Assembly (NCBI GenBank): GCA_905372155.1
Contig: CAJPNZ010000089.1
Span: 1 to 12,879 of the forward strand
From: Propionibacteriaceae bacterium
Lineage (GTDB): Bacteria; Actinomycetota; Actinomycetes; Propionibacteriales; Propionibacteriaceae
Reading direction: 5' to 3'
Length of the DNA: 12,879 nt
Shown one piece after another: positions 1 through 5,376 of this stretch. How positions within the stretch are numbered: the stretch's first letter is position 1; every line of letters begins with the position of its first letter. The notes under the pieces were generated by a model, which searched no databases, was not told the origin of the DNA, and saw only the letters and a list, made by a program, of their open reading frames with translations. The position numbers and the translations under genes are program-made.

Positions 1-135
1 GAGCAGTAGGGTGGCGGCGATCCACCCGGCATTGGCCAGTCGCCGTGGTTCCTGGCGGATGCGCCGCCATGTCGTCCACCCCATGATGAGTAAGGTCACC
101 AGCAGTATCAGTCCGATCAGGGCATTCGAATCCAC
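1..135 (-). CDS. N-terminal part of a small membrane protein, cut by the left edge
   Basis: Read on the minus strand from a GTG at 135, the first 45 codons give a short start (MDSNA) and a hydrophobic helix of about 17 residues (LIGLILLVTLLIMGW). An arginine-rich stretch follows (TWRRIRQEPRR) and then the start of a second hydrophobic run (AGWIAATLLL) that leaves the window. This is the pattern of a multi-pass membrane protein with a positively charged cytoplasmic loop after the first helix. An in-frame TGA at 157-159, eight codons upstream, fixes the start at or near the GTG. No clear Shine-Dalgarno sequence lies at normal spacing. I do not recognise the family, and the visible part is too short to assign a function. 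Confidence 0.6.
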   Translation of the reverse strand, partial: MDSNALIGLILLVTLLIMGWTTWRRIRQEPRRLANAGWIAATLLL

Positions 136-181
136 ACCGGCACGATAGCCGCACCCTCAGAATGAACATGCCGCCGGAGCC

Positions 182-370
182 GTGGTTCCGGGGGCGTTCG
201 GGGTGACTTCAGGGACGCCGGTCAGCCCGTGGTCGCAAGACTCTCTCCGGTGCGACGAACCCAGATCCGCTGCCCGGAGCTACCTGTTCACGTGGCTCCG
301 CCACCAACGGTCGATCCCCCACAAGGGCCTGGCCAGGTGGCTCGAAGGCGACTACGAAGACGGGTCTTGA
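182..370 (+). CDS. Doubtful 62-codon ORF, perhaps a gene remnant
   Basis: A GTG-started frame of 62 codons ends at TGA 368-370. Its second half (from about residue 27, RSAARSYLF to the end) has mostly G or C in the third codon position and a plausible composition: aromatic and basic residues followed by an acidic tail (EGDYEDGS). The first half looks less like coding sequence. A GGAG lies only two bases before the GTG, too close for a good ribosome site. It may be the surviving 3' end of a lost gene, or chance. I recognise no family. It is listed because nothing else occupies 136-418. Confidence 0.25.
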   Translation: MVPGAFGVTSGTPVSPWSQDSLRCDEPRSAARSYLFTWLRHQRSIPHKGLARWLEGDYEDGS

Positions 371-418
371 CCCTGTCTCCCCCCATTCGCCTGCCCGATT
401 CACGCGTCTGCTCCCGGC

Positions 419-1858
419 TCATCCACCCGCCTTGGTGCGGTAGCGCTGGCGCGGGCTGCGAGGGGGTTCCATCGCCTCAACCGCCCCCTCCTCGATCATC
501 TGATTGAGGGCCTGCTGGACGGCGGTGCGGCTGAACCCCGTCGCGGCCACCAGCTCGGTGGTTGTCGCCGAGGCCCGTTCCTCCAGTGTTTTCTCGATCC
601 CCGCGCGGGCCGTGTTCCTGCGTTCCCCACGGGCCAGACGACGCCGACGGAAGGTGACGGTGAAACTCACCAGGTCGTCGCGGACCTCGATCGGGGGCAT
701 GAGGGCCTTCTCGAGTTCCGCAGCCATCACCGCGAAACCGGTTCCCCGGTTCTCGGCGACGAGACCGCCATCGGGGAGCCGCACGTTCTCGAGCAGGGAG
801 GCCAGCCGCTGGTTGCGGGTCGAGCTGATTCCCGCCGTCCCGAGCGTTCGCAGGGTCACTGCGCCGTACAACCCACCGGGATTGACGACCTCGAGCCGAT
901 CGACGTACATGTTGAGCTGCACCTGGGTGCCCCGCGCCATCGGGGAGTAGTCCCGGTGCATGAGCGCGTTGACCAGGGCCTCACGCACTGCGACCAGCGG
1001 ATAGTCGGGCAACTCCCGGCGGTAGACGTCGTCGATCAGGGCTCCCTGCCGCATGTTCTTCCTGACCAGCGCCAGCCCCGCCTCAACCAGCTCGGGTATC
1101 GGACCCGTCAGTGTTGCACTGTCCAGCAGCCGTACCCCCGTTCCGATCTCGCCCTTCGTGGTTCCGGGAAACACCGCGAAGGTGACCGTGAGCCGGGGAA
1201 AGAACTCCTGCGGATACTCCCCCATGGCCAAGAGGCCTGCGAGGGTGGGATGCCCGTCGCGCACGACCCGGAGGCGCCTGAGCGCCGCGTCATCGCCCTG
1301 GGCGAAGGTCCGGAGACGGCTTTGGCGCTGCCCCTCCAGGTAGCTGGCGAGCGCATCGGCGTCCAGGTCCTCCGGGCGGGCCCCGGGCACGGGTTCCTCG
1401 TCCCAGGCCGGCTGGACGTGCTCCTCCACCAACCGGTCGACCTCGTAGTACTGCAGCCTCACGTCCCCGTCACCGGTCCGCAGGTAGCTGCCCTGATAGC
1501 GTCCCCTGGCGGTCACGTGACAGGGTTTGTCGCGGGGCAGCATCTCGGGCACCGTAGCGACCACCACCACGTTCCCCTCGAAGGGCACCAACACAATGTC
1601 GGGGCGCACCGTCGGCGTCATTTGCCGGCAGCGGGACACCAACGCGTCCCGCTGGGCCGTCGCGTCGAAACCGGGCACCGGTAGGAACCCCCCGCGTTCC
1701 TCCAGCCCCACCAGAATGGTGCCACCCGCTCCGTTGGAGAAGGCGCTCAGGGTCTCCAGCACCGCTTTCCCGATCCCGCTCTTGACCTCCACACGCTGCT
1801 GATCCGCACCCACCAGGCGAAGTCGTTCCACGAGCTCACGCAGCTCTTTCTCATCCAT
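419..1858 (-). CDS. Schlafen/AlbA_2 domain ATP-binding protein (COG2865-type) with C-terminal winged helix
   Basis: 479 residues from the ATG at 1858. Residues about 15-145 match the Schlafen AlbA_2 type: a VEVKSG strand, then SAFSNGAGGTILVGLEE, and GSYLRTGDGDVRL near the end. Residues about 285-400 carry the GHKL-like ATP-binding part typical of COG2865: VREALVNALMHRDYS at 291-305, VNPGGL at 325-330, SSTRNQRLASLLENV at 345-359 and ENRGTGF at 369-375. Residues about 415-475 form a winged-helix DNA-binding region (TTTELVAATGFSRTAVQQAL). Family members are often annotated as transcriptional regulators or 'RecG-like' proteins, but their biochemical role is mostly unknown. A GTG 21 bases further upstream is in frame, but the ATG at 1858 has the good ribosome site. 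The gene stands alone. Its start abuts a repeat block that could be its own operator, which would fit autoregulation (inference). Confidence 0.85.
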   Translation of the reverse strand: MDEKELRELVERLRLVGADQQRVEVKSGIGKAVLETLSAFSNGAGGTILVGLEERGGFLPVPGFDATAQRDALVSRCRQMTPTVRPDIVLVPFEGNVVVVATVPEMLPRDKPCHVTARGRYQGSYLRTGDGDVRLQYYEVDRLVEEHVQPAWDEEPVPGARPEDLDADALASYLEGQRQSRLRTFAQGDDAALRRLRVVRDGHPTLAGLLAMGEYPQEFFPRLTVTFAVFPGTTKGEIGTGVRLLDSATLTGPIPELVEAGLALVRKNMRQGALIDDVYRRELPDYPLVAVREALVNALMHRDYSPMARGTQVQLNMYVDRLEVVNPGGLYGAVTLRTLGTAGISSTRNQRLASLLENVRLPDGGLVAENRGTGFAVMAAELEKALMPPIEVRDDLVSFTVTFRRRRLARGERRNTARAGIEKTLEERASATTTELVAATGFSRTAVQQALNQMIEEGAVEAMEPPRSPRQRYRTKAGG

Positions 1859-1862
1859 GCTT

Positions 1863-1869
1863 CCCTCCC
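1863..1869 (-). promoter_or_regulatory. Ribosome binding site that sets the start of the AlbA_2 gene
   Basis: On the minus strand GGGAGGG precedes the ATG at 1858, with five bases between GGAGG and the ATG. The longer alternative start, a GTG at 1879, has no purine-rich site at normal spacing and would lie inside the repeat block. The ATG is therefore preferred. Confidence 0.7.
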
Positions 1870-1922
1870 AGCTTCCCACTTAACTTAACACCCTGGGAAG
1901 TTATGCGGGAAGCTACGGGAAG
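1870..1922. repeat. 53-bp repeat block, copy 1, next to the start of the AlbA_2 gene
   Basis: The block holds one CTTCCC (1872-1877) and three GGGAAG hexamers on the plus strand (1895-1900, 1907-1912, 1917-1922). It matches 2292-2344 at about 45 of 53 positions, and all four hexamers keep the same spacing (23, 12 and 10 bases). It ends one base before the ribosome site of the minus-strand gene at 1858, so it probably covers the promoter. Repeated, phased hexamers with differing bases between them look like a multi-site protein-binding array. The binding protein is unknown; the winged helix of the adjacent gene product is the obvious candidate (inference). Confidence 0.6.
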
Positions 1923-1935
1923 TTGGTTGAGCCGG
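1923..1935 (+). repeat. Partial REP-like element (one end only)
   Basis: TTGGTTGAGCCGG, preceded by GAAG, is identical over 17 bases to the left end of the full element beginning at 2097. The matching right end (GTCGAAACCA) is absent downstream, so this is a decayed or truncated copy directly attached to repeat block copy 1. Confidence 0.4.
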
Positions 1936-2007
1936 ACCGCGCCGAAGGAGCAGCCCAAGCCGCCCCCCTTTCCACCTTCCACCCTGCACACGAAACGCGG
2001 AGGTTCG

Positions 2008-2045
2008 ACGGTTCAACGTCGCCACACGACGTCGAACCGTTTTTC
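2008..2045 (+). terminator. Stand-alone intrinsic terminator on the plus strand
   Basis: A 13-base arm (2008-2020, ACGGTTCAACGTC) pairs with 2028-2040 (GACGTCGAACCGT) with a single mismatch across a 7-base loop, and is followed by a T tract (2040-2044). GGTTCGACG at 2002-2010 can also pair perfectly with CGTCGAACC at 2030-2038, so two folds compete. No plus-strand gene ends upstream: 1859-2002 holds no convincing coding frame. It could end a short untranslated RNA or be left from a lost gene. Confidence 0.6.
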
Positions 2046-2096
2046 TTCTGCGATTCGTGACGGGGATCAGCGATGGAGTGCGGAGCTTCTTGAAGT

Positions 2097-2141
2097 TGGT
2101 TGAGCCGGGTCGCGAGGAACGAGCGACCCGAGTCGAAACCA
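2097..2141 (+). repeat. REP-like palindromic element, copy A
   Basis: A 45-bp element starts with TGGTTGAGCC and ends with GTCGAAACCA. Its core, GGTCGCGAGGAACGAGCGACC, is itself nearly palindromic (GGTCGC...GCGACC). Elements with these ends are recurrent intergenic repeats in many actinobacteria (recalled, not searched). The core can fold as a stem-loop in either transcript. Confidence 0.6.
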
Positions 2142-2180
2142 CCCGGAACCCGACAAACAAGCCTCCAAACACCCTCACCA

Positions 2181-2227
2181 TGGTTTCGACACGACCAGCT
2201 CGCAGAGCGAGCAGGCCGGCTCAACCA
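2181..2227 (-). repeat. REP-like palindromic element, copy B, inverted relative to copy A
   Basis: A 47-bp element with the same ends as copy A but in the opposite orientation: it begins TGGTTTCGAC and ends GGCTCAACCA on the plus strand. The core GCTCGCAGAGCGAGC is a perfect 6-bp stem with a 3-base loop, but its sequence differs from the core of copy A. Only the ends and the folding are shared. A third fragment (TCGACACGACC at 2247-2257) repeats 11 bases of this copy. The 39 bases between copies A and B contain nothing I recognise. Confidence 0.6.
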
Positions 2228-2291
2228 GCTTCGGGGTGGGATGGGCTCGACACGACCCCGGCTTCGAGAAGATCCCCCATTCGATCCGCGG

Positions 2292-2344
2292 AGCTTCCCA
2301 CTTGGCTTACCACCCTGGGAAGTCAAGTGGGAAGTTGCGGGAAG
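2292..2344. repeat. 53-bp repeat block, copy 2
   Basis: This is the second copy of the block at 1870-1922, in the same orientation, with the hexamers CTTCCC at 2294 and GGGAAG at 2317, 2329 and 2339. Eight positions differ, all outside the hexamers. No start codon follows it as one follows copy 1, so it is either a distant operator or the remnant of a duplicated promoter. The DNA between the two copies holds the terminator and the REP-like elements. The short stretch 2345-2402 beyond it has no gene, only an imperfect direct repeat (GTTCCGCGGACGGG / GTTCCGCAACGGG). Confidence 0.6.
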
Positions 2345-2402
2345 CCGACCGCGACCCCGGCCGCCAGCGTTCCGCGGACGGGTATGAGTTCCGCAACGGG
2401 AC

Positions 2403-2643
2403 CTAGACCACTAGGGCTCGTTTGGTGGTGTGGAGTTGTCGGACACCGAGCCTCACGGCCAGCGCACCGACCAGGAGCAGCGCCGCGGTGCACAGGACCA
2501 GGCCGAGGAAGTTGACGCCCACCAGGTCGAACACCGTCGGGTAGCCAGTGCAGCAGCGCCGTTGACACGAGCCCCGCGATGAGACCGAGACCGAGCGACA
2601 CCGCCCGGACGGGGCCGATCACCCTAGAGCTGAACGCAGCCAT
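2403..2643 (-). pseudogene. Two-helix small membrane protein gene broken by a frameshift
   Basis: From ATG 2643 the frame gives a charged start and a hydrophobic helix (AVSLGLGLIAGLVSTALLHW). After that it runs into proline- and arginine-rich nonsense. In another frame from about 2545 the sequence YPTVFDLVGVNFLGLVLC continues into a second helix (TAALLLVGALAVRL) and ends RQLHTTKRALVV with TAG at 2403-2405. The second part has no start codon of its own in frame near the junction. Joined, the two give a protein of about 80 residues with two membrane helices. Restoring two G residues in the TGGC around 2545-2550 would bridge the frames. This is a real frameshift mutation or a sequencing error in a short G run. 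Family unknown; no clear Shine-Dalgarno. Confidence 0.6.
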
Positions 2644-2705
2644 ATCGAGCGGTGGAGCGAACTGATCGAATCAAGGATGCTCCTGGCGGAACGTAGGTTG
2701 GGGGC

Positions 2706-3878
2706 ATGAGGATCGAGGACATCCGTGAGCTGCTGCTTCGCTACCCGGTGGTGGCGGAGGTTCCTTTGGAGCAGCCCGAGGAGTTCACCCGGGCGGGCAT
2801 GGTCCGGGTGAAGTTCCACGGCGGCCGGGAGGTCGGGATGGCCTTCGGCCTGTTCGACCAGCGGCCGGGCGAGTCGCGTCAGGATTGGAAGGAGCGCCTC
2901 GATCGCATCGTCAACAGCTGGGCGGTCGAGGAGATCTCCGAGGTCGTTGACGTCGAACAGGCTGTCCCGGTGGTGCGCAGCATCAACTACTTCATGCCAC
3001 GTGGTAGGTTCCGGACCCCGATGTGGGACCGGCTCACCGAGTTCATCGGCATGGGGTTGGCGATCGACACCCCCAGTCAGATCCAGTTCCTGAACAACAG
3101 CAATCTCCCCGAGGATCGCAGCCCGGAGAACGTGGCCAGGCTGCGGGAACGGGCCTGCATCAATCTGGTGAACCTCTCACAGCCGCCACTGGTCCAGGAA
3201 CTTACGCACGCCCCCGACGTGGTGGCCTTCACCACCCCGCACGCCTACCAGGCGTCCTGGTTCGCGCACACCGAGGTGCTGGCCGACGCGCTGGGCCACT
3301 ACCAGCGCACCACGAACACCCCATGGCTGGTGATCCCGGCCCTGCGGAAGGACCTGGTGCTCATCAACTCGGCCTCACCCGGCTGGGCCGCCCTGCTGGA
3401 TGACCTCGAACCCCTCATCGATGATCGCGAGATCATTCATCCGGTCCCCCACATGCTGGTCGACGGCAGGTGGCGCGAGTACCTGCCCCCGGTCTCACCG
3501 GAAATCCAGCGCCGCCTGACGATGCTGAAACTCCGCGCCGAACGCAACGCCCACGAGGGCTGCCGGGTGCACCTGGAGGAGTTCTCCCCCGGGACGGTGG
3601 ACCACATTGCCGGTTTCAACGTGGCTGTGAAGGACGACCGATTCATCACCTGGGCTGCCGTCTCCTGCGACCTGGAGACCACCAGCATTCCACGCGTGGA
3701 CCGGGTGGGTTTCCACGTCTCCGACACCCGGCTGCACGTCGTGTGGTTCGAGCATCTCATGGCGCGTCTGCCCCATCTGGTGACCCGGCACGAGGACGCC
3801 ATGCCGACTCGTTGGATTGTCTCGAAGCCCTCCGAGAAGGACCTGAGGGTCATCGCCGACATGGCCATTGACCTCTGA
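2706..3878 (+). CDS. DUF1444 (YtpQ)-like protein with a C-terminal extension
   Basis: 390 residues, no signal peptide and no membrane helix, so probably cytoplasmic. The order of features resembles DUF1444/YtpQ: an alternating N-terminal part, VPVVRSINYF at 87-96, GMGLAIDTPSQIQFLN at 115-130, a helix with LRERACINLVNL at 146-157, then YQASWFAHTEVLADAL and TPWLVIPALRKDLVLI at 181-220, and HMLVDGRWREYLP at 249-261. The family is uncharacterised. Residues about 275-390 go beyond the usual family length of about 270; this part is rich in beta-type sequence (GFNVAVKDDRFITWAAVSCDLE) and I do not recognise it. Start: ATG 2706 after GGTTGGGGGC, a weak ribosome site. A TAGGTT at 2694-2699 would place a transcript start near the ATG, so it may be leaderless. 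Divergent from the broken membrane protein gene. Confidence 0.75.
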   Translation: MRIEDIRELLLRYPVVAEVPLEQPEEFTRAGMVRVKFHGGREVGMAFGLFDQRPGESRQDWKERLDRIVNSWAVEEISEVVDVEQAVPVVRSINYFMPRGRFRTPMWDRLTEFIGMGLAIDTPSQIQFLNNSNLPEDRSPENVARLRERACINLVNLSQPPLVQELTHAPDVVAFTTPHAYQASWFAHTEVLADALGHYQRTTNTPWLVIPALRKDLVLINSASPGWAALLDDLEPLIDDREIIHPVPHMLVDGRWREYLPPVSPEIQRRLTMLKLRAERNAHEGCRVHLEEFSPGTVDHIAGFNVAVKDDRFITWAAVSCDLETTSIPRVDRVGFHVSDTRLHVVWFEHLMARLPHLVTRHEDAMPTRWIVSKPSEKDLRVIADMAIDL

Positions 3879-4004
3879 GCCGTTTTCCCACCGGCCACGC
3901 ACGCTCCGCCCCACCGGGTGCGGGCCCCGTCGAGGAGCTATTTCCGGAGTGGGATCATCGTCTCCTCGGGCAGGGCCGGCTGGCGGTCGCGGTTGGAGCG
4001 GTGA

Positions 4005-5303
4005 TCAGTCGTTTTCCAGGCGTTCGGCGATGAGGTCCACCAGCGCCCTGGCCACGTCGTCCTTGCTGCCGGATGCCCGGGCCACCTCGCGACCCTGGGC
4101 GTCCAGGACCACGACCGCATTGGGCACGTCACCGAACCCGAGGGCGGGACCGACGGCGTTGACCGCCAGGAGGTCGGCGCCCTTCCGCCACGCCTTCGCG
4201 ACCCCGTGGCTCAGCACGTCGCCGTCCTCGTCGCCGGTTTCGGCCGCGAACCCGACCACGAGGGTCCGTCCGTCCTCGCCCCGGGGCGGGTCGGAGACCA
4301 GTCCGGCCAGGATGTCGGGGTTCTCCACCAGGGTGATCACGGGCGGCGGGACGGGGCCCGTCTCGTCGTCTTCCAGGCCGTGTTTCTTGATCTTCGCGGC
4401 CGAAACGGTGGCGGGCCGGTAGTCCGCGACCGCGGCGGCCATGACGACGGCGTCAGCGTCGGTGCAGAGGTGTCGCACGACGTCGTTGAGTTCCAGGGCC
4501 GTGTTCACCGGGATCACCTCGACGGAGGCCGGCAGCCGGGCCAGGATGCTGGCATCGACGTGCGCCGCAGCGAGGGTGACGCGCGCCCCGCGGACCGCTG
4601 CGGCCCGGGCGATGGCGCAGCCCTGCCGACCGGAGGAACGGTTCCCGAGGAAACGCACCGGGTCGATCGGTTCGCGGGTGCCGCCCGCCGAGACCACCAC
4701 GCGCCGACCCTCCAGCCCGTTGGACCTGCCCTCGACATCCGAGCTCTCCAGCAGGGCCAGGGCCTCGGTGACGATCCGGTCGGGCTCGGGCAGCCTCCCA
4801 ACTCCGGAGTCCTTGCCGGTCAGGCGCCCGGAGTCGGGGGTGAGCACCGTCAATCCTCTGCGGCGCAGCGTCGCGACGTTCTCCTGGGTGGCCGGGTTGA
4901 GCCACATCTGGGTGTGCATGGCGGGGGCCAGCATCACGGGCGCGGTGGTGGTGAGGATCGTCGCGGTGAGCAGGTCGTCGGCCCGTCCCGCCGCGACACG
5001 GGCCAGCAGATCCGCCGATGCGGGAGCGACCACCACGAGTTCCGCCCATTCCCCCACCGCGACGTGTTCGACAGCGGCCGGGTCGTCGAAGACCCCCGAC
5101 GACACCGGTCCCCCGGAGACGGCCGCCAACGCGGGGGCGCCGATGAACCGCAGCGCCGCCTCGGTGGGCACCGTCTTGACCTCGTGCCCGGCCTCCCGAA
5201 GTGCTCTGATGACGAAGGGGGCCTTGTATGCGGCGATGGAACCGGAAACCCCGACGACGATGCGTCGCGGCCTGGCCGGTGTGGGCTCGGGTGTGTCTGA
5301 CAT
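4005..5303 (-). CDS. coaBC: Bifunctional phosphopantothenoylcysteine decarboxylase / phosphopantothenate-cysteine ligase
   Basis: 432 residues; the protein carries out two steps of CoA synthesis. The ligase joins cysteine to 4'-phosphopantothenate, and the FMN-dependent decarboxylase then yields 4'-phosphopantetheine. The CoaC half (about 14-185) has GVSGSIAAYKAP, the active-site His80 in VEHVAVGEWAELVVVAPAS, and the PAMHTQMW motif at 127-134. The substrate clamp at 157-173 reads DSGRLTGKDSGVGRLPEP, so the cysteine of the E. coli ACGD motif is absent. The CoaB half (about 196-430) shows VVSAGGTREPIDPVR, the dimer motif NRSSGRQG at 221-228, DAVVMAAAVADYRP, KIKKHG at 304-309 and GFAAETGD. The ATG at 5303 gives a normal family length; the ribosome site is weak (GGGA about 14 bases upstream). 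It lies 73 bp downstream of glpK on the same strand, behind a strong hairpin. Confidence 0.95.
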   Translation of the reverse strand: MSDTPEPTPARPRRIVVGVSGSIAAYKAPFVIRALREAGHEVKTVPTEAALRFIGAPALAAVSGGPVSSGVFDDPAAVEHVAVGEWAELVVVAPASADLLARVAAGRADDLLTATILTTTAPVMLAPAMHTQMWLNPATQENVATLRRRGLTVLTPDSGRLTGKDSGVGRLPEPDRIVTEALALLESSDVEGRSNGLEGRRVVVSAGGTREPIDPVRFLGNRSSGRQGCAIARAAAVRGARVTLAAAHVDASILARLPASVEVIPVNTALELNDVVRHLCTDADAVVMAAAVADYRPATVSAAKIKKHGLEDDETGPVPPPVITLVENPDILAGLVSDPPRGEDGRTLVVGFAAETGDEDGDVLSHGVAKAWRKGADLLAVNAVGPALGFGDVPNAVVVLDAQGREVARASGSKDDVARALVDLIAERLEND

Positions 5304-5332
5304 GAGGCCATGATCCCACGTCCCCGGGCACG

Positions 5333-5366
5333 GAACCGGGCCGCGGGTTTCCCCGCGGCCCGGTTC
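5333..5366 (-). terminator. Perfect 15-bp hairpin between glpK and coaBC
   Basis: GAACCGGGCCGCGGG (5333-5347) and CCCGCGGCCCGGTTC (5352-5366) pair without mismatch around a 4-base loop. It starts 10 bases past the glpK stop codon on the minus strand. There is no T tract, so it is not a classical intrinsic terminator. In GC-rich bacteria such stems can stop or slow polymerase, protect the upstream mRNA from 3' exonucleases, or partly uncouple glpK from coaBC. Which of these applies cannot be told from sequence. Confidence 0.6.
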
Positions 5367-5376
5367 GATCATCGGT

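Noticed and set aside
2002..2040. tRNA-like T arm (GGTTCAA) in the terminator region
   Set aside because: Only a three-base stem supports it, and no acceptor, D or anticodon arm can be placed.
1870..2344. CRISPR array or plasmid iterons made of the GGGAAG repeats
   Set aside because: Repeat units are only six bases with 4-17 base gaps, and there is no regular spacer length, cas gene, replication gene or AT-rich stretch.
2057..2515. Plus-strand frame across the repeat region
   Set aside because: It runs through both REP-like elements and repeat block copy 2, is Arg/Pro/Ser-rich, and has no coding-type third-position pattern.
3938..4004. Minus-strand tail RQPALPEETMIPLRK just after coaBC, as if a gene end
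   Set aside because: It looks protein-like, but there is no start codon of its own outside coaBC and CoaBC ends normally at 4005. Kept only as a remark.
4206..5300. Long plus-strand frame of 364 codons opposite coaBC
   Set aside because: It mirrors the codon bias of coaBC. The translation is rich in Gly, Arg, Asp and His without any domain, while the minus strand encodes a clear CoaBC.
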